From Viola odorata (Eukaryota; Streptophyta; Magnoliopsida; Malpighiales; Violaceae): a DNA stretch of 64,000 nt. A program made the translations under genes and the position numbers. The stretch lies in assembly GCA_963691705.1 (NCBI GenBank), contig OY829546.1, positions 8,194,001 through 8,258,000 of the forward strand. The letters are read 5' to 3'. The notes below the pieces were generated by a model. That model saw only the letters and a list, made by a program, of their open reading frames with translations. It had not been told where the DNA came from and ran no database searches. This document shows positions 46,980 to 59,104 of this stretch, piece after piece; positions within the stretch are counted from its first letter, which is position 1; every line of letters begins with the position of its first letter.

Positions 46980-49528
46980 TGTTGCTGAAAAATGACTAGA
47001 ACTGATTTCCTTTTTTTCCCAGAAAAATGTTATCAAAAGAGAAAACTAGGAAATGGGTTGTGCAAATTGTACTAAAAGAATTGATTGGATGCAGAGAATG
47101 TGCAGGAAATTGTGTTTATATAGTGAGAAAAAAAATAGCTGGTTTTTCTTGATTAGGTGAGTTTTAACAGAGATTTTCTTTGGGCCAGCAACCAATTGGA
47201 TTTCAGTTGGCAGCAGGTCAAGCTTAACTTTAGAGTAATGTGTAAGGGAATATATTATGTTTAATTTCTTTAACGGTTTTCTATTAAAGTTTATAAAAAT
47301 GTGATTTTAGGTCATTGTCATTGCTTGGCTAATGCTAACAACAATGGTGTAGACTGTAGAGGATGACCAAAATCAATTGGGCAGATGCGCAGAATTCTTA
47401 CTCCACAAAAGTAGTTGACCCAAACTTCCAAATTATACCTTTTTTTCAAAGGATATTTCATTTTCACCTAATTAATTAATAAAATTGTTCTTTGGAAGTC
47501 TTGGTTCGTTAATTAATGGGATGTCACACGAAAAGTTGAAGTGTTCATAAGAATCATATCAGGATGTAATGATAGGAGCGATGATTTTTTTACTCAGAGG
47601 TTAGAGTGTCGATACATTTTTTTTTATTTTTGGAAATTCTTTTATTATTTCTTATAATAAGGAGAGTTTTTCAAATTTTATATTAAAGCATGTTCTTCCT
47701 CTAAAGCTCGAAAACGAGAGCTTAAGGAAAGTCAATCGATTCCTCACCATTTCGATTGCAACCTATTGGTGCGTGAAAACACTCTTATTTACAAACTACC
47801 TTTAATGGTAAGAATTTAATTTAAACTCAATAAATGGATTGGATTTTTTAGGGGCTAAATTTGCAAGTTGCGTGGTAATGGAATGGTAATCGTAGTCTTC
47901 AACCTCCTATGGTTGATACTTGCTAATCAAGGTAAACAAGAGAAGGAAGGTGTGCTACTAACACTATTTTGTTAGATGTTGGTTGTTTCCTAATTCTTAA
48001 CAACATTTGACGTTTACACATGTGGAAAATAAGTCTCAAAGCAAAAAAATGAAAAAAAACAAAAAACAAAAATAAAATATGAGGTCTTCTATTTCTTCCT
48101 TTCCACAACAAAGATGATGATTTAACTAAATGGCCCAAGCCTAAGCCCAAGGCCAGAAGGAATTTGCAAACCAGAGTCACAACTAGCCCAAAAGTAGCCC
48201 AACTAAAATACAATCAGGAACTAGAGAGCCCCAAATAGGCAGGAAACCGCGGTCCAAGACCTCTATTAATTTCTTTTACTAGAATATACAAATTTGAATA
48301 TTATAATAACCTTCTTTCATTTATTTTTTTTGACATAAATAAGAATACAGACAATAAGATTAGAAATCAAGACCGTCCCCTTCTTACTTTATACTCGAGT
48401 GGAGAAATTTATGTGGACGATTCTCTTGCCATTGTCTGCAAGTTGTAAGTACAGGTGAGCTATATGCTCATTAATAACTTTATATAATTATATTGACTTA
48501 ATATCAATTAGTAAATTTGTTAATAGTTGTTTTTTAAATAAATCGTAATAAAACTAAGGGATAAACTTCATTTAATTATTATCACATTAGTATCAAAGTA
48601 TTAGTATTTCTAATATTATTCTAAATATAAATACGAAATTTAATATTCTCAAATTTAATTTATGAAAAAAGTCATATATAGTTAAAATTCGAAAGATCAC
48701 GAATTATTTTATAAGTAGCGTTACAAAAATTAACACTTTTACTAATTTTTATATTAAAAATATGTATAATTATATATTTAAATAACAATAATAATATAAA
48801 ACCCCAAAATATGGTTGCCACTTCACATCTCTTCAAAAGCCATAATAAAGAAGCTAATTCACTCCGCGAGCTACCTCATCCTCATCTCTCTGTCTGCAAC
48901 TTTTCACTTTGGTTTTGAACCCACCACATTAACACACATAGTGATAGAGAGAGATTCCTCTCGTGCTCCACTTCCTTTCAACCAAAAATTCCTTGAGAAG
49001 ATATTTGAAGACTAAAAAAATTTGGACAATTTATGTTAGACTGATGTTATTCATTAATTTGAATTCACGGTTAGAATAAAAGCGGAATAATTCTTTATCA
49101 CCCAGTCTAGTAACATAAATGATTAGCAATAGTAAGCACTAACACTCGAGTAATAAAACTTTGCAAAAAAAATTACCAACATAAAAGAAACTATACATAT
49201 TTAAGTTCACAAAATGAACAACTAATTTACAAAATGGAAGACAACGCGATTATGTGAGTAAGATATAAAATGTAACATATGAACAACCTAATATTTTTTT
49301 CGAGAAAATGACTCATAGGACACCCATCATAACTTCCATAGACTTCCCATCAAGAATTCAAGATTTGTAGGCAGGGCATTGATGGACGGTGCCTAGTTCT
49401 TAGACCATCTTTACTACCATGGCCCTTAATAACATTTGATACCTACCTACCAAAAACATCAGTACCAAACCAACCAAACGTATCGTAACCCAAAAAAAAA
49501 AAAAAGGTCTCATTCTAAATCGGCCCTA
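46980..49528. other. Spacer with laccase B promoter
   Basis: It holds the laccase B leader and promoter (up to about 47250) and AT-rich sequence to the protease gene. Open frames at 47923-48213 and 48815-49015 do not start with ATG or show homology. No repeats are recognised with confidence. Confidence 0.5.
47115..47122 (-). promoter_or_regulatory. TATA box of laccase B
   Basis: On the minus strand it reads TATATAAA, about 136 bases upstream of the ATG at 46979. Confidence 0.6.
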
Positions 49529-50908
49529 CTACATCGCCAAACCGAATCTCTGCCCCGCCAAATCACACCGTACCTGAGCCAATCCAATCCTTGATCTCTC
49601 CAGATCGAATTCCATCCACACGTTCTGCTGATGATGATGCCCGATTACATATGCTTCCACCCCTAGCAGATCAGCATTCCCAAACGACAAGCAGTGTACA
49701 GAATCGTCCCCCCTCACCTCACCCGGCACCCGATACAGCACCCTATCGCCCGATACCGTCATCTCGGCACCCCGAAACACCAAGCTCACACTCGGTAAAC
49801 GTGGCAGAACACGTCGCCTTAGTGGGGCCCGGTAGCACAGATCCATCGCACCTTGAAACACGAAATCCGGGTCGTCCAAAACGGTAAGGACTCCTTTGGT
49901 TTGGTTCAAAAACTCGTTTCGTAAAGCGGTATAGGCCGGCCCGAGTAAGAAAGTGAACTGGGTGCCCGAATCCACCATGGTTTGACCCGCACCGGTATGA
50001 TCCGGTTCGAAAACAGATTTCGGGATTGGCAACAACTTATCCGATACTTTAATGCCTTCAAGCTGAACCGTATAAGCAACCCTATCATAGTAGGGCAGTG
50101 GGATGGACATTTGTATTAACGGAGTGTAATTTAACGGCAGCGTCCATGTGAAATTAGACTCGCCGAGAAGTAGCAGACCCGAAAAATCGGTACCGGAAAT
50201 GCAGTATGAAAATTTCGGAAACCCCATTTGTGAAACGAAAGAGAGAGACCCACGATTCATGCCCATGAGCCCGGTGTTCTTCGAATCTTCGTCAGCATTT
50301 GAACTGTAGACTGAATCCATGCAGCCGAAAACAATACCCGAGATATCGGAATTTCCTATATGGAAAGAGTCGGTCGCGAGATTCCCTTCAGAAGAGGAAG
50401 CGTCAGCGTAGGCGAGAGTGGCGTGGCAGAGGTTGTTGGAGTCGCACGAAGCGGGTATGGTGAAGTCCCGGGTTTGGGTGGTGCAGGTGGGTGAGGAGCA
50501 GGGGATGGGTCGGTAAGAAGTGGATTGGGTCGGGTAAAATGTGGTTGGGTAGGATAAGGTTTTGTTGCAATGAAGCCAAGAGAGTTCACTGCCGGTATCA
50601 ATCACCATGGAGACGTTCTGCGGCGGAGAGCCGACGGCGAGAGTGACGGTTAGGCTGACATTGTGGCGGAAAGGGAGCTTGTTTGCGGATCTGGGTACTG
50701 ACCCGAACGGGATTTCTTGAGTTTTGAGTGGCAAAACGAGCATTTCAGGGGAAGGAAAACAGAGTAATGGGTCGACATTGAAGGAAAGCATCAAGAAAGT
50801 GGAGAAAAAGAGAGATTTAAGAAACAGGTTTGTGTGGAAACTGAAAAAGATGTGAACTTTATACTTCATTCTTGAATCCAACAATTTGGGTATGGTGAAG
50901 TGCAACAT
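49529..50908 (-). CDS. Pepsin-like aspartic protease, PCS1-like
   Basis: The intronless frame encodes 459 residues from the first ATG (50908). An ATG at 50869 would place the hydrophobic signal peptide nearer the N-terminus and is an equally good start. The two catalytic motifs are VIDTGSELSWLHC (near residue 105) and MVDSGTQFTFLLG (near 310). Cysteine pairs fit atypical plant A1 proteases. The sequence SLTVTLAVGSPPQNVSMV and the short prosegment resemble Arabidopsis PCS1 (At5g02190), an ER-retained or secreted protease needed for cell survival in gametes and embryos. The C-terminus ends FGLAM without a membrane anchor. A one-domain, single-exon layout is typical for the subfamily. Confidence 0.9.
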   Translation of the reverse strand: MLHFTIPKLLDSRMKYKVHIFFSFHTNLFLKSLFFSTFLMLSFNVDPLLCFPSPEMLVLPLKTQEIPFGSVPRSANKLPFRHNVSLTVTLAVGSPPQNVSMVIDTGSELSWLHCNKTLSYPTTFYPTQSTSYRPIPCSSPTCTTQTRDFTIPASCDSNNLCHATLAYADASSSEGNLATDSFHIGNSDISGIVFGCMDSVYSSNADEDSKNTGLMGMNRGSLSFVSQMGFPKFSYCISGTDFSGLLLLGESNFTWTLPLNYTPLIQMSIPLPYYDRVAYTVQLEGIKVSDKLLPIPKSVFEPDHTGAGQTMVDSGTQFTFLLGPAYTALRNEFLNQTKGVLTVLDDPDFVFQGAMDLCYRAPLRRRVLPRLPSVSLVFRGAEMTVSGDRVLYRVPGEVRGDDSVHCLSFGNADLLGVEAYVIGHHHQQNVWMEFDLERSRIGLAQVRCDLAGQRFGLAM

Positions 50909-52611
50909 AAATGCAGACAAAGGAGAAATAAATTAGGAATCTTTCTTTTTTGATGAAATTAGAAGGGAGGAGAGGAAAGGAATGGAGGAATTTGTGTGTT
51001 TTGTTGTGGGTTTTGGGGACAAAGAAAGTGCTGATTCTGAAGTTTAAGTTTCTGTGCAGAAGAGAGTGATGGGATGAATTTCTAATTTTTTAGAGATCTG
51101 GAAATGGAGGAGATGGTGAAATTGAACAGAAACTGACAACACTTTTTGTTGAATATGTGATTTGTTTGGTGTTTGTTTATATGTTGTCTGCTGTTGATTT
51201 CAGAAAAATTACAGTTGAGTTGAGGTTTAGTGCAGAAACATGGGTTACTAGATACTAGTAATAGATTGGGCAGGACGTCCATATTTATGTTTTAAAGCTT
51301 TCTCCTTTGGTCATAGCTGAAACTGAAAGTGACCTTTCTAAAAAAGTTTAGGGCTGCTTCTCTCCTTGTTTACACGGTTCCGTGGCCTCCCTCTTTTTCT
51401 GGTTATGCAACAAATCTTACAGCTATTTTTTGGTGTTCTCTTGCCTATTTTCCGTGCCGAGATTAATTTCACTCGAGTTTAAAATTTATTTTGTAATTTC
51501 ATTTGAATAAAATGTCAGAAAAAACAATCTAAAGACCAAATCTATTAATCTTGTGACCAATGTATTTTATTTTAAGTTCCATAATTACATTTCTTTTATA
51601 TATTTCAAAACAATATAGTGAAATTATGAAAGTCTTTAACGCGAACAATACAATAATTCAATAGCAAAGTTACCATATTTGGATACGACACTTGCCATTA
51701 TCGACTGTACTGTGGCGGTCCGGTCCACAACTTTGGAGCTTTTTTAAAGTTTATTATTACTTTATCGTATCAAGTTTTGAAAATTAAGAAAAATAATTTC
51801 GAGAGAGTCGTCTTTTTTTAAAGGACCGATTGTACTCGAACGAGATTAATTTCAGTTAAGAAAATATTCAAACTACTTTTATTTTTTATTTTTGAAGAAT
51901 TTATATATACATATACATTAGCCAAATTATATATATGAATGAATTACTGAAATGCCTGTACCTTTTTTTGCTTCATTAATTAATTGAAGGTGACTAGAAA
52001 ACGTCCACGTGCCCTTAATTAATTGAAGTTGACAAGAAAACTAAAAAAACAATGCATACTAATAATCCAAAATACCGAAATTAGCGGAGGACTGCGACTG
52101 GTTTTGTCCAAAACCCAAGATATGTTGAGCACATGTAAAAGGGTCCAGTGACCTGCACATGTAATGCTGCCTTTGTCTATGGTATGGGCACATGATCGGG
52201 GTTGGGGGCCATGGGCCATGGCTAAATGGGCTACGCTCATATTCCCATCTCAACTCATTACGTTAGAATTAAAATTCGAATCGGTACATTTAGTAATAAA
52301 ATGCTTCCAAGTTAGTTTATACACAAATTGAGCTAGCGACCGTTGTTCTTGCAATCATGGCTCTTTCCCTTTGGGATTAGAGATGATCTTTTGAGCTGAT
52401 TGTTGTTTAGAACTTAAAAAGGGGGAAAACCCATTAAAGAATTGAAATTGGGCTGGATCAATTAAAACGAGATGTTACATGGAATTTTATAAATGAATAT
52501 AGCTGTGTACTTAGGATCCATAATCAACCATCTCTCATGGAAATGGAATCCTGTAAAAACTACAAGTTGGATGCCTATGTATAAACTAGTTCTTAGTCAG
52601 GTACTTTGGAG
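50909..52611. other. Spacer with protease promoter
   Basis: It holds the protease 5' flank and AT-rich spacer, then the AVT1-like 3' flank. A short repeat of TTAATTAATTGAAG(G/T)TGAC occurs at about 51975 and 52016. No gene is seen. Confidence 0.5.
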
Positions 52612-55580
52612 CTACGGTTCAGACCTTGACCCTATTTGCCCAGCTATTCTTGAAAGTGCTGAATACGTGCCGGCGCAACCGCACACCACACCAACCCAAA
52701 TGGTGAAAATGCAAGCTCCAATCTGATATCAAAGATGAGCATTCGTCACAAGTTTGTGATGAAGCAAACTACGCTGAGAAAATGGCTACAAAGTTTTACC
52801 TGAAACTTCGTTAATCTACCATGAAGGATCTTGAGATAGCACGCGCACGGAAAGATAACAGCCTGCAATGGAAAAGATACGAGCCCAGAAATTAGTCCCT
52901 AAATTGATAAATCTCTCTTAAGGATGACCTAGGAAGTCGGTACTCACAACAAGCATTGCGAGTAAAGATCCGATTAAGGCCATCACAAAACCTGCAGTCC
53001 GATCCGCAAAGTAGAAGATCGTTTAGCAGAAGGAAACAAAGGGTATTTTCTTTGTGGATTCTTTCAACTTTTGAGGGGTTTAGGTGATTAAAGATTGAAC
53101 ATCATTACCAAAGAATGGAACTTTAAGCGCGACAATTAATGTCGAAGCTACAAGGATTGTCCTGATGATTAATGACATGCTGTAAGATCTAAGGCGGCCT
53201 AAAGGCATGAGTTCCTCTAAACACAAAGCTACAGGCATCATATTCAGCGCATACTTTGTCATAGGGTTTATTACCTGCAAAACAGAAACGCAAACAAAAT
53301 ATTGAACATATGCTGTCAAGTGATCTGAACTTGACGAAAGTGTGAGGAGCTGCTTATCGTACCGTTGTCCAGACTGCGACCTTAGAAGCCACGATTTCTG
53401 CAGGCATGTTTAAAGTATACTGAGACTTTATGGAGTCACCAAACATCAGATATCCGCATATCGCAACCCCAGTATACATAACCCAACAAAAAATGAAGCT
53501 GCATGAAACATTTTCCTTTTTAATCAATGCAGAAAATAAAATTTGACAATATAAAGGTGAAAGGTGGTAGTTCTTAATACTATGATGCAACCTATTTGCA
53601 ACTTTCTGTTTTCTTTTTCTTTTTCCTCCCTCACCTGATGATTAGGACTATCGGAAGGTTTGATGGTTCTTTCATGGAGTAGTAAATGTTTGGGAAAACT
53701 GAATGGCCAGAGAACCCAAAACCATATATACCAATGGCAACCGGCAAGTTTGCAAGATTTAGAGCTGTTCCAGTAGGATGAAATCCAACTTTTTCGACTG
53801 CCCCAACCCACACTAAGCAGATAGCCACTAAGATCGATGCGCCTACTCCTCCAACTGAACAAAAAACACTTGAAAGATCAGATTTAATCATGTTCTCTGA
53901 ATGAAATAGGATAACGATGGAACTTAAAGCTGGAAAGACGGATAAAAAGGAAATGGAACCTGAAAGGTAAGACAGCAAAGTAAGGTCTCGAAGCCAAACT
54001 GTTGGAAGAACAATAAGAGTTGACAGGATAGAAAATATTTGATGAGCATTGAGAGGTACTCCGGCCAAAGACATGTACGTGTTTGGGAACAAGATTGACA
54101 AGTTATCGCTCATCATTATCGTGTATTCTACACACGTTGCCTACAAAACAAAGCTATTCACATTTCGCAACCATGACAAACACAGGTAAGAAGAAAAGGA
54201 AACTGAGATGAGTGAAACAGAGAAGAATTGATTGTACTTACATACAGTTCAATGTACAATACTACCTGCATTCGAATAAAAACCCCTGTAAGCTCCGCTA
54301 TGAACAATGTATACTGTTATGACTATGGAAATTGGATTTTTTTACATTCCTGTTTTAACTTACAGATATGGTTAGGCGACCAAAAGTTCCAAAAGCAGCT
54401 TGGCCAACATCAGGGTAAGTTTGGAGTCCAGGGGAGCTTTCTAAACATTCCTTCAACAATAACCCGGTATAGCAACAGATGATGCCAAATAGTGAGAGTA
54501 TTATGAGGCTGAGCCATCCTCCTTCTTTGAGTGCATAAGGAGTTGTAAGGAGACCTACTCCACACAAAACATTTGTTCCTTCAAGGAAGAACATAAAGAT
54601 TTCAGCTTGCTGCAAATTAAAGAAACCAGAAAGCAACTTCTTCATGAAATTAAAAGATGCACCATTTCGCACCCCTACAGTTCTCACCATTAAGTATAGC
54701 TTGCGCGACTGAACTTTTTCTGGCTGATGATGGCAAGTCACTGGTCAATAAATTTGCTGGAACTGAACCTCTCCCATTCGATAGTGGCAATTCGTTGTTT
54801 GATAAGTTAGAGTGGGGATGAGGAAGTAACTGCTCGGGCAGTATAGAGGTAGTTGCTTCTTCATCATAAATTTCTGAGGAGACTAGGGGTTTACTTAGGG
54901 AGGATGAGGAACGGACGTTGGAACTCTGCCTTCTCCTGTAAACTGAAGTTAAGGAGCTGGTTATGACATCTGCATTAGCTCTGATAAAGAAGCCAGCAGA
55001 AGGAGGTGTCAATCCAGTTAGAATATCCATTGACTGCCTGCACATATTCAACAAGTAGGATTCCATAAGTTGTATATCCTATACTGTTTTCAAAGAACAT
55101 CAAGCTCCAAATAGGCAAATAAAGTGAATTACATGGTGAAATCAGAGTAAAATTTCTGATTTCACTATGCAATTCTTTTCTTTTCATGTTACAATTACTG
55201 AAATATCAAGTTTGAGCCTAACTAATGGAGAGCAGGCTGAAAGAGCCCTCTACTTTCAAGCTTGACAATGCTCGAAGAAGAAACAACAAGCGAGGGCTAG
55301 CTAACCAGGTTTCATAATCAAACCTATGAATCAAAGAAACATTAGCCAGATGCCAAATAGACTAATTTCAAAAGATCATAGATTAAGGAAAGTACCTGTA
55401 ACTCTGTGGCCATGATGGATTGTTTATATCAGTACCGCTGTTGGACATAACTGGTGAACAAACCATGTTTTCTGATTCTGAATCTGACTCATCTTCACAA
55501 ACCCTTTCCGCCTGGTTTTCCTCATCGTCTGTCTGGAATTCGTCCTCTCGGTCCGGACCCAAATCCTCATCTAGCTTCAT
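52612..55580 (-). CDS. Vacuolar amino-acid transporter, AVT1-like (AAAP family)
   Basis: Ten exons (55580-55396, 55037-54688, 54578-54364, 54265-54242, 54140-53635, 53498-53363, 53274-53109, 52991-52948, 52862-52800, 52722-52612) join without phase errors to 599 residues. The first 180 residues are acidic and Ser-rich, as in AVT1 proteins. Then GTNVLCGVGLLTTPYALKEGGW starts the first of about eleven membrane helices, with YPDVGQAAFG, GFSGHSVFPNIYYSMKEPS, GYLMFGDSIKSQYTLNMP and NPMTKYALNM as family landmarks. AVT1 members move neutral amino acids across the tonoplast in exchange for protons; direction and substrate here are inferred. Exon 4 is a 24-base microexon. Arabidopsis relatives recalled are At5g02180 and At3g09340. 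Confidence 0.93.
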
Positions 55581-56338
55581 GTTTTCCTTTCAAGTTTAAC
55601 TAATCAACATAACAAAGAAACCAAAACAAAAGCAACAAAAAACATTATACAAACAAATACCTCGTCGCTATATCTATACGCCATTGTTTAAATTCTTTAT
55701 AATCTTCTGTAATGACAAGTTCAACAAGGATACGTCAAAAATCTTACCTTTTGTAGCAACCCAAATAGAGTGGTTGAATTTTAACACAACTCGTTCTTGT
55801 TAATTTTTTTTTTAATTCTTTTTTCGCTTCTCCATAATCAAAGCAAAGACAGCGTAAAATGTTGTAAGAAACTAGTGACAGCGTGGACATTGGAATATTG
55901 TATCAGGATTATTAAGAGACGTAAGACCAAGAAGCTACATTCTTGGGCACGCTTACACTCGTCATCCTCAGAATGATTATCTGTTCTGCATGAAGTGAGA
56001 GAGATCTTGAACCAATAACCTTTCTATTAATAGCAATCTTGCCACGAATGATTCCTGTGGAATGAAAATTTTACGCATTCGGTTTCCCTTCCGGGAAGAA
56101 AAAACTCGAGATTAGTCTACTGTTGGGAAGAGTCAGAAAATATACACGAAAAGTCCGAAAAGAAGAAGAACCCTAATCAGTTAAAAGAACATGGATTATA
56201 AATCAACTCTGCTGGTAAGGTTTATGGTTTATTATATATATCCATGAAGGGGAATAGGGGCTAGACAAAACAGAGTAGCACATTATAGGAATTATTACAT
56301 GAAAAGATGGGAAAACAAACAGAGAATACAGATTGGTT
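55581..56338. other. Spacer between AVT1-like and FIP genes
   Basis: It holds the AVT1-like leader and promoter and the FIP 3' UTR. A possible AVT1-like leader intron boundary is near 55660. Nothing else is recognised. Confidence 0.45.
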
Positions 56339-56811
56339 TTATTTGTCGACTTGGTTGAGTTTGCCAAGACCATTGCAGTTAGCACAGACAATCTGAGTTT
56401 GGTCTTTCCTTGCAGCATTAGCCCTCAATGTCACTCCTGCTTTTCGAACGAAACCTGCTCCGTCGCACTCAGGGCAACTGTGAATAAAAACCCACAAAAA
56501 TGCCTCAAAATCAGAGACACAAACTGACGAAAAATGATAAGGGGGGAGAGGAGACTAGGGGGGAGTGAAAATTACGTGTCTTTACGCGAGAAGAGAATAG
56601 GAAAAGCAGTTCCGACAAGAGCTACAGCTGCAGCACCAGCAAGTAGATAAATGTTGCCATCAGATGATACATCTCCCACCGCAGCAACAACTGTCAATGG
56701 TTTCTTGCTCCGTGTCGCAATTCTTGGACTGGGTTGATGTGGTAGAGCATTAGTCCTACCTGAAACTGGATTTCTAGCAAAAGAAGTCTGCAAAGAACCT
56801 AATGCTGCCAT
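56339..56811 (-). CDS. FIP: FtsH5-interacting protein (FIP), thylakoid zinc-finger protein
   Basis: Two exons (56811-56576, 56477-56339) give 156 residues or fewer; the join counts to 124 codons plus stop. A transit peptide of about 40 Ser/Arg/Pro-rich residues is followed by one membrane segment (YLLAGAAAVALVGTAFPILF, about residues 54-73). Then come two DnaJ-like zinc motifs, CPECDGAGF and CANCNGLGK. This is the layout of Arabidopsis FIP (At5g02160), which binds the thylakoid protease subunit FtsH5 and lowers FtsH abundance under mild conditions. The intron falls just before the first Cys. Two GATAAG boxes and an ACGT site lie upstream, consistent with a light-responsive plastid gene. Confidence 0.9.
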
Positions 56812-59104
56812 TATTTGATTGATTTCCTCTCCTGTTCTGTTCCTGAATGATGAGCTAGAAAAACCTCTTTATCCAAACAGTGTTAAATAGGACTTGAATT
56901 TGCTGGGTGTGAAGTTGGCACGTAGAGCAATCTGCTGCATCTGTTTGCTAGATGGATAAGGCCACGTCAGATGTGTAGAGATTGCTGATAAGAGTGGCCC
57001 TACGAACCTAATAGACGACATGAAAACAATTTCCTATTCTCAATTTTGAATCACAGATCAGTTACCATCACAACACACACACACAAAAAACTCCTACCAT
57101 TACATATCATTAGGGTTTTATAAATTCTGATGGATTCACTGACAAGGACTGACAAGGCAAGTGTATTCCAAACTATGAATTGTCAGAAGCTGATTGATCA
57201 GAAGGTACTATGACCTAGTCCAGGTCCCTTTTCCGGTAGTCCTCAACAAGTTCATTACTCTAATTAGCCAATCTAGTTAAATTAAATCTTGATTTGATAT
57301 CCGGTGGAAATAACGAACCTTACTCATTCAAGACGAACATTGCAAAGGATAGGAATTCGGCTCATTTCCACTGAATACAACGTCGAATTAGCCAAGACAA
57401 ACAATATGCCTTCCAAACGGGTCATTATCCTCATTAGATACAATACAGAGATGAACATTCAATTTATCTTTTGTGAATCTAGGATTGAAATAGAAACAAA
57501 AATAACTTAATTAAATACAACCGCTTAATTTAGGACTCAGTAAAAAAATAGTGTACCTAGATTCTGGACAACATCACACAAACAACCAACCGTTTATCGA
57601 ACTGGCAATTTCTTGATTGGAATAAAAATTCCGATCTTCAAAGGTAGCACATAAAAGGAGGTTGGACATGAACTTGTGGGATGGTCGGTCATGGCAAAGA
57701 ACAAACTTTTTGCGAGTTTGTGACTAGTCATGGTGTATAGTAACATCACCATACACATTGTTAGCATGTTCTTTTCCATCAGCTTCAAGTTTTGGAGTCT
57801 AGTATGGAGTATGGACAAAGGCAAGAGCTACAGGGCCATAAGCTTCCTCTCAGACGAAGGCAACAGCACATTTCAAGGTCCCGCTCAATGCATTTGGCTC
57901 CCTTGCTGATTATTCTGTAATCCTTCGAGGCTAAAAGCTGGTTTCTGAAATAACAGAACACTAGTTATAAAATCAAGACTTCAAGCTTATACTACAGAAG
58001 ACTTGGGACTTGTACCCTAAACGAAGACACATTATCAAATTGAAGACTCTTACTCCAACAATAGAGCAGTACTCTTGACTCCGCATAAAACTAAACACCA
58101 GCTGAAAAAGTAAATTATGAAATGCAAAACTTATTGGCGCTTAAAAGACAAATAAATTAAACACTCAGTGGAGGAGGATTCTGCTACGACCTTTGTTTCC
58201 CTTGTTTCGCATCAATCCAAGATGATAAACAATAATAAACATCACATGATTCAAAATAAGGATAGAAAACCAGAGCTAGAATCTGAATAGCTAAGCAAGC
58301 CCTACAATGGGAACTCATTTTGCAGCATGAATGCACATACATACGGGATCTAGCTAGCTGCTTATAAAGTTCTTTGCCAGACCAGACCAGACCACAAAAA
58401 TATCTATAAGAAGCCCTGAAGTCTCATTCAATCAATTTGGCATTTGTTATATTTATAAAAACGAGTAATAGAGTTGTGGCTACATCTAAAGGAAAAGGAA
58501 TGATACAAAAAAAGAGACATGAACAAATCATTTATCCTATTAGAAACATAATTACTCCAACCATCAACATCAATCCAATAGCAAAATTTTATGAACTGAA
58601 GAGAAGCTGTAGAGGGAGTGGTACCTTTTACAAAAAAACAGGAGACGATGGTGATCTATCATGGAGGTGAGGAGCATGAGGGGTGGAAAAGGAAAGCTGT
58701 GCCTTCCTGTGTGGAAGGAGAGGGAGGTAGGAGGGCGGCTATAATTGCAACAGTTAGGACTTTTGTCCAAATTGCTTTAAAGAATTAACTTCTCCCTTCC
58801 TAATCCCTACTTTCATCTCTTCCCCTGGTCTGGAAATATCCTATTCTCATCATCTCGATGCTCTTTTCCCACCAAGCAAAAAACTAATCGCCTACTACCA
58901 ATTCAAAATTGTTGTCCTTGAATCTTTCAAAATAAATCTTTCTCCTTGAAAGAATTTAACTCAGTATTCTCTTATACCTTCCTCAAGTGATGTTATTTAC
59001 AGTAAACTCAAACAGTACAATGTACAAACACACTCCATGGAAGAGGAAAACAACTAGAAGTATCAATAATTAGAGTATAAAGCAACCTACAGAACATGAG
59101 GATT
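56812..59104. other. Spacer with FIP promoter and RING gene 3' flank
   Basis: The first 250 bases are the FIP leader and promoter. The rest is AT-rich; the part from about 58,000 may be a 3' UTR of the RING gene. Open frames at 57304-57510, 57594-57824 and 58437-58770 have no homology. Confidence 0.45.
56955..56992. promoter_or_regulatory. I-box, ACGT, I-box cluster upstream of FIP
   Basis: GATAAG at 56955-56960, CACGTC at 56963-56968 and GATAAG at 56987-56992 lie about 145-180 bases upstream of the FIP ATG. I-box plus G-box-like pairs are a known plant light-response module. Confidence 0.45.

Noticed and set aside
48815..49015. 66-residue frame with a hydrophobic start
   Set aside because: It starts at TTG, has no ATG in frame upstream, and only vaguely resembles a protease prosegment.
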